DNA of 64,000 bases from Acephala macrosclerotiorum (taxonomy: Eukaryota > Ascomycota > Leotiomycetes > Helotiales > Mollisiaceae), in assembly GCA_014904845.1 (NCBI GenBank), contig MU119352.1, positions 1-64,000 of the forward strand. The letters run 5' to 3'. Position 1 is the stretch's first letter. The number at the start of each line of letters is the position of its first letter. The notes below the pieces were generated by a model. That model saw nothing but the letters and a program-made list of their open reading frames with translations, had not been told where the DNA came from and did not search any database. Below are positions 1-13,122 of the stretch, in pieces. The position numbers were made by a program, and so were the translations under genes.

Positions 1-2528
1 AATTTATATATTAATAAAAATTAAAATAATAAAAATTAAAAATTATTTTTATTAATATAAAATTTATTATTATTGAAATAAATTAAATAATTTATAATAC
101 GTAAATTATTTAATTTTAATTTAATAGTTTTTTAAGAAACTTTTTATAAATAAACGTTATTAATTTTTTTTAAAAAAAAAACGAATTTTAATAACGAAAT
201 TAAAATCTCGAAAAAAATAAAAATAAATTTTTTTTAAAAAATTAAATAATTATAACGAATTCGATAATAAAACTATAAAAACTTATTAATATTTTATTTT
301 TAATTCGATATAATATAATTAATAACGTTTAAAATTATTATAAATATTTTTTAAAGTTTTTTATTTTTTATATTTTTTATTTAATTATTAAATTTTATTA
401 AATCGATAATAATATATCGAATAAATTTTTAAAAAAATTATTTTTATTGCGATTAAAAAAAAAATTAATTATAAAAATTTAATATAAATATAAATAACGT
501 ATACGTTAATATAAAAAAAAATTTAAAATAATTTATTTTAAATTAAAAATTAAATTTTAAATTTAATTCAAATTTAATTTTAATTTAAATTTAAATTTAA
601 TTTAAATTTAATTTTAATTTTAAATAAAAAAATTTTTAAACGAGATGTATTTACAATTTAAATATCGTATTAAAAAATAAAAACGAAAATATTATAAATA
701 TATAATAAATATAAAAATAAAAAAATATATAAAAAAAAATAATAAAAAAAATTATTAAATTTATTTAATTATTTATTTTTTAAAAATAAATTTTTTTTTT
801 ATATTTACAAAAAATATTTAATAATAATTGTTTTTTTTTTTAAATATTTATAATATTATTTTATTTTATATTTAAAATAAACACGTTAAATAAATTTTAA
901 TTATAATATTATATCGTTAATAAAAATTTTTATTATCGAGCGAATAAAAAAAAACGTTAATAAAAATATTTAATAAAAAAAATTTACTATTTTTTTTAAA
1001 AAAAATTAAATAATAATAATAATATTTATTTACAAAATATAAAAATAATAATAATAATAATATATTTATTAAATATTTAAAATATTATTTTAAATTTTTA
1101 TAATTTTATATATTTAAAAAAAAAATTCGTAAAAATATTAATATATTTTTTAATAATTCGAAGAAAATTATAAACGTCGTTATTAATAATCGAAAATCGA
1201 AAATAATTAAATATTAATTTTTTTATTCGACGAAATTCGAAAATAATTAAATATTAATTTTTTTATTCGATGAAAATAATTATTAAATTCGATTAATTAA
1301 TTCGAAAATAAAAATAAAAAAATATTTTTTAATAAATTGAAATTAATTTTAATATAAAAAAAAATAAATAATTAAACTCGATTAATATATTTCGAAATAA
1401 AAATAAAAATATATTTTTTAATAATTCGAAAATAAATAATTAATCACGATTAAAATATTTCGAAATAAAAATAAAAAATAAAAATTATTTTTTAATAATT
1501 TGAAAATAAAATAATTAAAATTCGAAAATAAATAATTAATTACAATTAATATATTTTAAAATAAAAATAAAAATTATTTTTTAATAATTTAAAAATAAAA
1601 TAATTAAAATTTAAAAATAAATAATTAATTGTAATTAATATATTTCGAAATAAAAATAAAAATATATTTTTTAATAATTCGAAAATAAAATACTCGAAAT
1701 ATTAAAAAATAAAAAATTAAAAATTCGAAAATAATTAATTATTAATTTTTTTAATCGATAAAAATATTTTTATTTTATAATTTTTATATTTTTATTTTCT
1801 ATCGATTTAATATTATATTTTTTAATTATATTATATATCGAAATTTTTATAATAATAAAATAAATAACGAAAAAAAAAATTAATAATAATATGAAAATAA
1901 TATCAATAATAATTAAATATTAATTTTTAAATTTATAATGAGATCATTTTATTGTAATAATAATAAAAAAAAAAGATTATAAATTAATTAATTTATTTCG
2001 TAGTAAAAATAAAAATCGAAAATTATTTTTATTTTTATTTCGATTTTATAATTAATAAACGAAAACGATGATCGACGATAATTAATTTTTAATTTTTAAA
2101 TTAACGATAAAATTATTTTATTATAATAAAAAAAAAATAAAAAATAAAAGTTTATATTAATAGTAAAAAAAGAAAAATATAATTTATATTAAAAAAAAAA
2201 AATAAAAAAAAAATAAAAAAATTACAATAATTAAATAGTTTATAAAAGTTTTTTTAACGCTATTAAAAAGTATTTATTAACGTAAAATAATTGCGTAAAT
2301 ATTATAATTAAAACTCGAAATAAAAATAAATAAATAAAATAAATAATTAAATAATAAAATAAAAAACTAAATAAAAATATATATATTTAACAAATAATTA
2401 ATATAAATTATTATATATTATATTGTTATAATTAAAAAACAATTTATTTAATATTATATAAAAATATAAAATACTCGAATAATAATTTTTATTTTTATTT
2501 TATACGATAAATATTTTAATAATTAAAT
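1..2528. repeat. AT-rich RIP-type block 1
   Basis: Extremely AT-rich sequence without any open gene. Nearly all remaining C and G occur as CpG (strings such as tcgaaa, aacg), while CpA and TpG are almost absent and TpA is abundant, the pattern left by repeat-induced point mutation of CpA. The stretch about 1180-1740 contains degenerate tandem units (listed separately). No coding potential remains on either strand; it is most likely a decayed transposon or satellite array. Confidence 0.85.
1180..1740. repeat. Degenerate satellite-like tandem array
   Basis: Two near-identical copies of a unit of about 40 bp lie at about 1197-1230 and 1237-1270 (core cgaaaataattaaatatt). They are followed by four to five copies of a 70-95 bp unit starting near 1389, 1458, 1553 and 1641, each beginning with the core atttcgaaataaaaataaaa and continuing into tttttaataatt. 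The copies differ mainly by cg versus ta or tg, that is by further C-to-T change. The origin is unknown: a minisatellite or an internal repeat of a transposon. Confidence 0.6.
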
Positions 2529-2794
2529 ATTGTGGTGGGACTATATGCTTTCTCTTCAAAAATCCTTGTAAATAGCTAGTTTCGAGAGCAGTACTGGTCA
2601 CGTGTCTTCTAGTACATAAGGAGCTTTCGCTTACCATAGACTAATCAACAACCCTTTCTACTTCTACTCTGACTGATTGATTGATTGATTTACGGATTGC
2701 GGATTACTTCGAATGAGTCTAACCCACTGGCTAAGACGAACTGACCTACGGTTGGGCCTTTTTGCTTTGTGCTCTATTGCTTTTCTACAATATA
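2529..2794. other. Short normal-GC island inside the AT block
   Basis: About 265 bp of ordinary base composition with abrupt edges on both sides. It holds a CACGTG box at 2599-2604 and four tandem TGAT units near 2673-2690. No ORF of useful length, no tRNA or rRNA signature was recognised. It looks like unique DNA, too short or too unlike a repeat to have been mutated, enclosed by mutated repeats. Confidence 0.55.
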
Positions 2795-4675
2795 TAAAAA
2801 ACTCGAAATTAAAATATTTAAAAAAAATTAAATATTAAAAATCGGTTTATTAATTTTTTATATTTATAGCGTTAATATTTATAAAGTTATATAATTTCTT
2901 CGAAAAAACGTTTAATAATATTCGAAAGTTTTCAAATTTTCAATTAATAATATCGAATTAATTTACGATTATTTCGTAATTAAATTATATTAATAATATC
3001 AAATTTCGTAAAAAAATATATTTTTATTTTCAATATTAAAAAACTTATTAATTTATCGATTTTATTACTCGATAAAATATAAAACTTTAATAATTATTTC
3101 AATTTTAAATATTTATAAAACGTTTAAATTAAAAGTTTTTAATTTGAAACTTAAAATAAAAATATATTATTAAAATCGAAAATTTTAAAACTTTTTATAA
3201 AAACGTTTTTATAAAACTTACGAAATAAAATATAAATCGAATAAAAAAAAAAATATCGTTCGTTAATTAATTTGTTTATAAATCGATGAACGATTTTTTT
3301 CTTTTAAAACGAAAAAAATATTTTATTTTTAATTTTAAAAAATTTTAATTTACGTTTTATTTTATAAAAATTTTATTTATTAATTTAAAAATATTTTAAA
3401 TCGTATTAATTTTAAAAATTTAAATTTAATAAAATAATTAATATATAATATATTTCGCGTATATAATAAAATATATTAAAAATATATATATATATAATTA
3501 AAAATTTTAATCGTAAAATTTATTATTTTAATTTAAATTAATTTAATAATTTTAATAATAATTTTTTAATCGATTTAATTATAATTAAAAAAAATTAAAT
3601 TTATTATTATTAAATTAAAATTTATTAATAAATTTAAAAATATTAATATTAAAAAATTATAAAATATATATAAAATAAAACGAAAAATAAAAAAATATTA
3701 TATAATATTTTAAGGTTTTTAATTTAAATAATATTAAAAAAAAATTATTACGTATTAATTATTTATTAATAATATTAACGACTTATTAATAGTACGTATT
3801 ACGTAATAATTATATATTAAAAATTTCGATTTTCGAATAATTATAAATAATTACATATAATATTTATATAATTATATTTAATTAATTAAATCGTTTAATT
3901 TTTAAGTATTTTTTTTTAATTATAATATTTAATTATAATATTTACTCGTATATAAACTTAATATTTCTTATAATTTTTATACGCGTAAATTTTATTTAAA
4001 TCGATCGATTTTATTATTAAATTTTAAATAATATTAATATTTTATTTTTTATTTTTATTTATTTATATAATTTATAAAACGATTAAAATTTATTAATCGA
4101 ATAAAATACGATTATTATTTTATATTTAAATTTTTACGATTTTTAATTTTTTAATTTAATATTTTAATATATATTCAATAAATTTATTTAAAAATTTTAT
4201 AATAAATTAAATTAATATTAAATTAAAATAATTAATAATATTATTAATATATATATATATTTTAATAAATTTATAATAATAAAATTTTATAGTTTATTTA
4301 ATTTAATATATATATATATTTTATTATAATTTTATTATTTATATATTTTATAAAATTATAAAAATTAATTATAAATTTATAAATAATTATATAATAATTT
4401 TTTTTTAAATATTTAATTTTATTTTTTATTATAATTATTAAATAATTTATTATTATTATTTATTTTTTTACGTTTTTAAATATTTATAAATTTAATTATA
4501 ATTTTATTTTATATAATAAAATTTATAATAAAAATTAAAAATAATTAAAATTAAAAAAAAAAATTTCATATTAAATTATACGAAAAATAATATTATAAAA
4601 TAAAAAAAGTATTTATAGCGTAACGCGATTTATACGTAATTTTAATAGTTTAATAATCGCGATTAGAATTACTCG
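2795..4675. repeat. AT-rich RIP-type block 2
   Basis: Same composition as block 1 (CpA-depleted, TpA-rich, C mostly in CpG). Segment about 3036-3360 shares long strings with 40260-40600, and segment about 3830-4150 shares strings with 6180-6480 and, inverted, with 38090-38400, so the block is built from dispersed repeat copies. No gene is open on either strand. Confidence 0.8.
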
Positions 4676-5023
4676 TTTACTTGCGATACTTGCTTACGCC
4701 GATTGTAAGCGAGCGAGCAGAAGAGGGAGACCAGCTATTACACGCGAAGAGACAAGCTAGAATTCAAGACAACAATGCGCGAGATTCTGTAATCGCGACT
4801 GCAACCCTTAGTCATCACAATAAGACTGTATTTATCTATAATATTGTATTTCAAGTTTCTCCGACACAGTGACAGAAACCGATTGTGCACGCCCCTGTAC
4901 ACACCACGCGATCTTTCGTGTCCTTTCCGAAGCTTGCGTTGAGTCTCATCTGACCGTGCAGCGCTATGCAATGTTCAAAGTAGCAGCAATGGCTTCTGGG
5001 AAACAGTGGCTAGATGCGAGTAT

Positions 5024-5522
5024 TTACATAATAACACACTTATTGCCAGGCTTTGACCTTTCTGCGAGAAGTCTTTTCTGTGACTCCAACGTGTTTTTGC
5101 GACAGGCTCCCCGTTGTTCCCCTTCCTCCATTACGACGATAACGGTCTTGCTTCCACATAGCCCGATCCACTCCTCATCCTTAACAATGTATGAGCAGCA
5201 AGTATCGACGAGTCTCCCTTGGCCTTCAATGAGGACTGCGCCATGAAGCAGAAATATCTGGCAATCGCGGAAACATGGCAGGCTGATTCGAAGGCCAGAG
5301 ACTGTGAGGGGAAGGTTGGGCGATAGTCCCGCATTATAATGAACTTGATCTGGGTCTGACCTGTCGTACTGCAGTGTACATTAGGTCTTTGTGGTGTATC
5401 TGAGCTGTTTTCAACTTTACCTCGCTCATTACTGCCTCCACGACCTGCTTCGAGTCATCAGAATCGAGCGAATGCCAAAACTCTCTTCCCCTTCTCGGAA
5501 CAACCTTTCGAATGGCGGGCAT
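5024..5522 (-). CDS. Unrecognised spliced ORF or gene relic, CaaX-like end
   Basis: Two exons on the minus strand, 5522-5421 and 5368-5024, joined in phase 0 over a 52-nt intron (GTAAAG donor, CTAAT branch site, GCAG acceptor), give 148 codons. The protein starts MPAIRKVV and ends KCVIM, and CVIM is a plausible CaaX prenylation box. I do not recognise the family. Sequence upstream of the first ATG is also coding-like in another frame (about 5590-5480), so the 5' part is probably truncated or frameshifted. The ORF lies in a 1-kb normal-GC island between two AT blocks, so it may be a surviving fragment of a larger gene rather than a working one. Confidence 0.4.
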
Positions 5523-7131
5523 CCCAGTTTAATCTGGATTCGAGTCTCGATTTCGTCATGCGTACCATCGTCCGGACCATGGAGAGGTGTAACTTACTAT
5601 AGAGCCACGATGGCCTGTGTGCTGGGTCGTTTCGCATTAACCAAAAATCGTTAGTCGGTTTGATTAGAGGTACCGACCCGCATGGCGATCGTATATGAAT
5701 CTGCGGATCGCATTAATTACAAGACTAATAAGGATTTGTAATATAATAAGAAACTTATAAAATTTAAATAAAAATTATTTATAAATAAAATATATTTAAA
5801 TTATAAATTTAATTATTTTATAAAAAATATAAATTTTTATTAATTTATTATTATATAAATTAATAAAATATAAAATATTAAATTTTATAATTTTAATTAA
5901 TTATTTTTAAATTTTAAATTTTAAATTTTAAATAATTTAATATAAAAAAAAAAAAAAATTTAAAAAAAAAAATTTAATAATATAAAAAAAATTTTAATTT
6001 TAAATATTTATAAAATAAAATATATATTAAATAAATAAAAAAAATTTATTTTTATATTACGAATTATATAATTTATAATAATCTTTTTTAATTAAATTAA
6101 ATTTTTTATTATTATTATAATATTATTATTATATATAATAATTAATTAATAAATAAATTTCGATTTATAAAAATATTAAAATTTTCAATTTTTAATAATT
6201 ATATTTAATTAATTAAATTATTTAATTTTTTTTATAAATGTTTAAATTTAAATTTTTAATATTAAATAATATAATTATTCGTATATTAAATTAATATTTT
6301 TATATGTATAAATTTTATTTAAATCGATTAAATTTATAATTAAATTTTAAATAATATTAATATTTTTAATTTTATTTATTATTTTAATATTTTTAATAAT
6401 TAATCGAATAAAATATAATTATTAATTTATATTTAAATTTTAATAAAAAATATTAAAATATTAAAATATTAAAATCTTTATAATTTTTAATTTAATATTT
6501 TAATATTTTAATATATATTTAATAAATTTATTTAAAAGTTTTATAATTATTTAATATAATATAAAATAAAATAAAATAAAAAATTTTTATAAAAGTTTTT
6601 ATTCGTTTATTAATAATTAAAAATTCGTTTAAATTTTCGAATTTAAAAATATATTTATATATTTTTTTAATTTATTTTTATTTTTATTATTTTTATAAAA
6701 TTTATTAAATTAAATTTAAAAAATTTAATAAAATTAAAATTTATAAAATATACAAATAAAAAATATTATATTAAATTTCGATCGAAAATAATTAATTTAA
6801 AATATTAAAAAAAATTTATTTATCGATTTATAAACGATTTTTTTTTTAATATTTAATATATATTTTATTTTATAAATTTGATAAAATAATAAAAATCGAT
6901 AAATTAATAAATTATTTAATATTTAAAATAAAAACGTATTATAAAATTTTATATTATTAAAAAAAAAAAAAAAATTTATTTTTTATATTAAATTATTATA
7001 ATTTATTTAATTAATTTAAATTATTTTATTTAATATATATTTTAAAAATTATATAATTATATAAAATAAAATAAAATTTATTTTAAATTTATATTTATTA
7101 TTAAATAATAAAATTATTAAAATTATTATTA

Positions 7132-7203
7132 TTTATTTTTTTATAATATATATATTTATATATATTTATTTTTTTATAATATATATATTTATATATATTT
7201 ATT
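7132..7203. repeat. Two-copy AT tandem repeat
   Basis: A unit of about 36 bp, a T-run followed by ataatatatatatttatata, occurs twice head to tail. Simple low-complexity duplication within the AT-rich block. Confidence 0.6.
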
Positions 7204-8932
7204 AATTTAAAAAAAATTAAATTAATATTATAAATTATATTTTTTATATATAATTAAATTTTTTTATTTCGATTAAAAAAAATTTTTTATTTAAATTTTT
7301 TTTATTAATTTAAAAAAAAATTCGAAAATTTTTTAATATTTATATAATATTAAAATTTTAATTAATTATTAATATTAATTTTAATCGAATTTATTTAATA
7401 AATTTATAATCGATTTAATATATTATATAATAATTTTTTTTATTTTTAAATTTTTTTTTATCAATTTTAAAATTATTATTATAATATTATAATTTTCTTT
7501 TTTTTTAATATATTTCATAAATTTTTTTTTTTTAAATTAATATTTTTTTTATAAATTTTTAATAATATAATATTTTTTTAATCGATTTATTAATAATTAA
7601 AAATTTAAAAATTTAAAAAATTCAATTTTTTTTTTTTTATAATTTACGTTTTTTTATAATTATTTAAAGTTTTTTAATTTTAAAATTTTTATTATTTTTT
7701 TTTAAATCGAATAAATATTTTTAATTAAAAATTATTAATAATATTAAAAATATAATTATTATAATAATAATATATTTAATTTTAAATTTCGAAAAATAAA
7801 TTTAAAAAATAAAATATTTTTTTAAATTTAAAATAATATTCGATATTAAATAATATTTAAAAATTTTTTTAAAAAATTTAATTTAAATATTAAATTTTAT
7901 ATAAATTTGTTTTTATTTTTCGTTTTAAAAAAAAAAATTTTTTATTAATTTAAATTTTAATAAATTAATATTAATAATATAATCGTCGATTTATTATTTA
8001 TAAAAAAAATTTTAATTTATAAATAATTCGAAATATAAAATAATTAATTCGTTATTATTTTTTTAATATAAATCGTTAAAAATATAAATTTTTAAATTTT
8101 TAAAATATTATATAAAAATATTAAATTATATAATTATAAAATTTAAAATATTTTTTTTTAATATTTTTAATAAAATTTTATATTAAAATTTTTTTTTATA
8201 AATTTTTCGTTTTTTATATTAAATTATTATAATCGATTTAATTAATTTAAATTATTTTATTTAATATATAAATTTAAAAAAAAAGATTTAAAATTTTTTT
8301 TAAAAATTATATAATTATAAAAATATTAAATATTTTTTATTAAAAAAACAATTATCGATTTTAATATTTAAAATAAAAACGTATTTAAATAATTATATAA
8401 TCGCGATTTTAATTAAATACGATTATATTTTATTAATTTATATAATAATAAATTAATAAAATCGTTTAAAATTTAAAATTTAATAATATTTAATTAAATT
8501 TTAATTTATTTATAAATTTTATATTATTTAAATTAATTAATAAATTATAATTATAAATATAATATAATTAAATTTTTAATATTTTTAATTAAAATTACAT
8601 ATTATAATATTTTTTAATAAATTAATTAAATTTAATATTTTTTATTAATAAATAAAATAATTCGTATTACGTAAATAATATATAATTTAAAAAAAATTAA
8701 TATTAATTTTTAAATTAAACAAATAATAAAAATATTTAATTTTATTATTTAAATTAAAAATAAAATTTAATATGAAATTTCGATTAATTTTAATTAATTA
8801 AAAGATTTTTATTAAATTTTTTTTCGTTTCGATTTTTTATTAAAATATTAATAAAAAAAATTAAAATTACGATTTTAAAATTTTAAAAATTTAATTATTA
8901 AATTAATTAATTATATTATTCGAAAATTTATT

Positions 8933-9060
8933 AAATAATTAATTAATTAATTAATTAATAATTAATTAATTATTAATATTAATATTAATTAAATAATTAA
9001 TTAATTAATTAATTAATTAATAATTAATTAATTATTAATATTAATATTAATTAATTAATT
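8933..9060. repeat. Two-copy TTAA-rich tandem repeat
   Basis: A unit of about 58-62 bp made almost only of TTAA/AATT words occurs twice (8933-8990 and 8991-about 9052); the second copy has one extra TAAT. Each unit is largely self-complementary, so it could form hairpins or cruciforms. Confidence 0.65.
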
Positions 9061-12000
9061 TAATAATCGTTTTAAACGTGATCGTATTTTTATTTTTATA
9101 AATTATAATTCAAATTAATATTAAAATTAATATTACGTATATTATAATCGAAATATAAACGAAATATCGATCTTCGAATTAATTTTGTTTTTCGAAATTT
9201 TTATATTTTATTACTTTATTATAAATTAAATAAATTATAAAAAATTTTAATTTTTTTAATTTTTAATATTTTAAAATTAAAAAATAATTATAAATTAATA
9301 AAAATTTGAAAATATTATTAAAATAAAATTTTTTTTTTATATAATTAAATAAATATTCTCGATTTTTTTTTAAAATTAATTATTTAAATTACAAAAAAAA
9401 AACTTATTATAAATTTATTTTAAATTATTCGAAATATTTTTTTTATTTTAAAAAAAAATTAATATTAATTAAAATCGTAAAAATTTTAACGTTATATTTT
9501 TTAAAAATTAAATTTTTATATTTAAATATAAATTATTTAAAAAAAAATTTAATTTTATTAAAAATATTTTTCGAATTCAAATAATATTCGAATTTATACG
9601 ATTTAATATTTTTATAAAAATTATAAATAAATAATTTCTATTTTAAAAAATATTTAATTTATTAATTAATGAATTTATTATTTTACGAGTAATTATAAAA
9701 CTTATTATAAATATAATTATAAACTCGTTAATTTAAAAAAAAATTTAATTAATAATTTTAATAATAAATAATTTATTTTAAATTTTAAAATAAAATTATA
9801 AATATTAATAAATTTTTAAAAAAAAGTTTTAAAATTATAATTTTTTAAATTTAAATAAATATTAAAAATAAATTTATTATATAAAAAACTAATAAACGAT
9901 TAAAAAGTTTTAAAAAAACGTTTTAAATTAAAAAATCTAATAAATTATTATTAAATTTTTTAATTTTTAATAAATTATTTTTTTTAATTAATATTTTATT
10001 ATAACGAATAAATAATTATTTATTTATTTTCAATTAAAAAATATTAATTTATATAATAATAAAATACTAAAAATAAATTATTAAAAAAATAAAAATATAT
10101 TAAATTTTTTATATTTAAATAAAAAATTAATAATTAAATAAATAATTAAAAAATAAAAATTAAATAATAATAATTTTTTTTAATTTTAAATATTTAAATA
10201 ATTATTAATTAAACGTATATATTAAAATTATAATATAAATTTTTTTAATAAATTTTTTTTTAAAAATATTTATTAATTATATTAATAATTATTTTATAAA
10301 TAAAATCTTTAAATTATAATTTTATTTATTAATAATAAAAAATTTAAAAAATAAATATATTAATATTTATATATTTTAAATTTTAATCGAAATATTAAAA
10401 TATTTTAATATTAAATATAATATTTAAAAGTAAATTTTAATTTTTTTATTATTATTAATAATATTAAATTAATTTTTAATAATATTATAAAAAATACTAT
10501 TAATTTAAATAATATATTAATTAATATATTTCGTTTTTATTATAATTTCGAAAATATAAAATTTAATAATTATATTTTTTATACGATTTATATTTTGAAT
10601 TTTATAATTTAAAATATTTATTAATAATTTTTTTTAAATTTTTTAATTTAAAAAAAAATTAAAATTTTTTTATTAATTTAAAATATTTTTAAAAAAATAT
10701 ACGAATTTTAAAGTTTTAAATTAAAATTCAAAACTTTAAAAACTTTAAAATTTTATAATTAAATAAATAATTATTAAATTAAATATTAATTTATTTTAAA
10801 TTAAAAAATATATTAATTTTTAATAATTAAAATATTAAAAAACTTTTTATATTTTATAAAAGCAATTAATACAACTATTTAATTGTTTAATTTAAAAAAT
10901 TTTAAAAATAATAAATTAATATTATTCGAAAATATAATTAAATATTTAAAAAAAAAATTTTAAAATTTTTAAAATATTTATTAAAATTACAATTAAATTA
11001 CAAACGAAAAAATATTTTACTATTTATTATTTAATTTCTATAGTTTATAATATTTATAATAAATTAAATAAAATTAAAAAAAAATTAAATATAAATTATT
11101 TTTTTTTAATTATATATTTTAATTTAATCTCGTTTAATTTTTTAAAGTTTTTAATTTCAAAAAATTACAAAATTTTATTTTATTTATAAAATTATTAATT
11201 TTGTTTATAGTCTTTTGAATTTACTACTATTATTAATAAGAAATTAATCAAATTAAAAAAATTCATTTTCAATAAAAAAAACATTTCAAAGTTAAATAAA
11301 TTAATATATTTAATTTTAATTTTTAATTTTCGAATTCGTAAAAAAAAATTATAAAACGTTAAACTTTTTAAAAATCAAAAAATTAATATTTGTAATAAAC
11401 TTTATAAAAATTATTAATTGTAAATTATTTAATTTATTAATTTATATTTTAATTATAAACGAAACTATTTTATTTAATTATTTTTTATTTAAAAAATTTA
11501 AAATTTTAATTTAAATAAAAATAATAATAATTTAAATATATATTTAAAAAAAATAATAATATAAATAAATTTAAAAATTAATTCAATTTATAAATAAATT
11601 ATTATTATTATTATTTTAATATTTTTTTTTTTTATAAAATTTATATTAATATTTAAATAAATAAAAATTTTTAATTTCTAGTGAAATAATAAAAATAAAT
11701 ATTTTATATTATTTTTAATTATTTAAAAATATTTTTAAATATTTATAATTTCAATTTTTTTCGAAAACTTTTTTTTATAAAATTTTTTAATTATTAATAA
11801 AACTAGAAATAAACTTCTTAAAAAAGTTTTTAAAATAATAATATATTTAAAAAATTAAAAAATTATTAAAAAAAATAATAATAATATTAAAAAAAAAAAT
11901 TATAAAAAAAATAAAAAAATCTTTTTTTATTTAATAATAAATTTTTTTTTTTTATAAAAGTTTAATATTTTATTTATTATAATTTAGTTTGAAATATTAA

Positions 12001-12191
12001 GTTTTTATTATTTGTAAAAGCATTTAAAAAATATTATTTTTCAATTTAATCACGTGATTACTCAAAGTTAATTTAAATTATAATTAATTATAATTATTAA
12101 TCTAATCGAATGTTTTGGAATTTTTGTTAATCTAATTTTAATTTAATTTAATCAAATTAATTTAGATTATAATTGATTAATTTGATTTTTT

Positions 12192-12981
12192 TTGATCACG
12201 CTGAGACTGATACCACTGTGTCTAGCCAGCGTTAAAGGACATGGGAACGTGATCAGAATACTCCTTGATAACGAAGCAAATATCGAGAGCAAAGACCCTT
12301 ACGGCAGATCACCGCTATTTTGTGCTGCGAACGACGGCCCGGGGACAGCGACGCTTCTTCTAGAAAGAGGCGCAGACGTAAACTCGAAGAATGGCCACGG
12401 GGAGACGGCATTGCATCTGGCAGCAAAAAGAGGATGTGAACGGGTGCTTGTGATTCTTTTGAAGCACAAAGCAGATGTCAACATCCGGAGCGACTATGGC
12501 GAAACATCTTTATACTGCGCAGCTAGAAATGGACATGAAGACGTTGTGTGCCAATTACTCGAACACGGGGCCGACATAGACGCCAAAGGGGAGGATGGCG
12601 AGACACCACTTTACTGGACTACAAGAAATGGGCATGAAGCAGTCATCAAGGTGTTGCTGTGTTACGAAGCAAGTCTCAGCGCAGTTTCAGAGGACACGTG
12701 GGGGTATGGAATGATCCTAGAGCAGCAGGAGAATCTATCTGTCGAACTTGCCCGGGAGTCCAACGCTGAAATCAATTTTGGGACTGGGCAGGGGTACACG
12801 CAACTTTCCAACACCGCAAACATTAATAGAAATTCTTCTCGACCACCCATCCCTAGCTGGCGCCGACATCTTCCTAGATGTCCCCATCCCCAATGTTCCT
12901 CAAACAGAAGGCGATTTGACTATCAAGACCCCTGAAGCCCTTAATGAGCGGGACACCAAAACCTGGCGAGCCTTCAAATGA
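12192..12981 (+). pseudogene. 5'-truncated ankyrin-repeat gene fragment
   Basis: The plus-strand reading frame entering from the AT-rich block encodes about four to five ankyrin repeats (for example GHGETALHLAAKRG, DYGETSLYCAARNGHEDVV, DGETPLYWTTRNGHEAVIKVLL). No methionine precedes them: the 5' side disappears into mutated sequence near 12190. After about 12670 the ankyrin pattern stops in this frame, while another frame stays open to 12981 with plausible C-terminal sequence, suggesting an intron or a frameshift. In Pezizomycotina such repeats are usually the C-terminal half of NACHT/STAND or stand-alone ankyrin proteins. It ends about 140 bp from the convergent end of the next gene. Confidence 0.75.
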
Positions 12982-13122
12982 TGTCTCGCTTGGAAACAAT
13001 TGGAAGCGGAATGTAGCAACAACCACCGTAGCATAAACATTGGTACGTGTTGGAAACAACGACCACAGTGCTGTTCGTTTGTCGGTAAGAATCAGAAACA
13101 TATATATCCCGCAATATGGTCC

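Larger units (their letters stand above)
5740..12190. repeat. AT-rich RIP-type block 3
   Basis: The largest AT-rich block, 6.4 kb, with the same CpA-depleted signature and no gene. It contains dispersed repeat copies (about 6180-6480, 6590-6850, 6987-7040 and 8221-8280) and two short tandem duplications (7132-7203, 8933-9060). The right end grades over about 200 bp into normal sequence. There lie a perfect palindrome AATCACGTGATT (12048-12059) and an imperfect inverted repeat around 12128-12175, which could be a transposon-end remnant. Confidence 0.8.

Noticed and set aside
1..700. Telomere at the left edge
   Set aside because: No TTAGGG arrays on either strand.
1..2528. Mitochondrial DNA inserted in the nucleus
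   Set aside because: No mitochondrial gene frame or rRNA is recognisable, and the CpG-retaining, CpA-free pattern fits RIP better.
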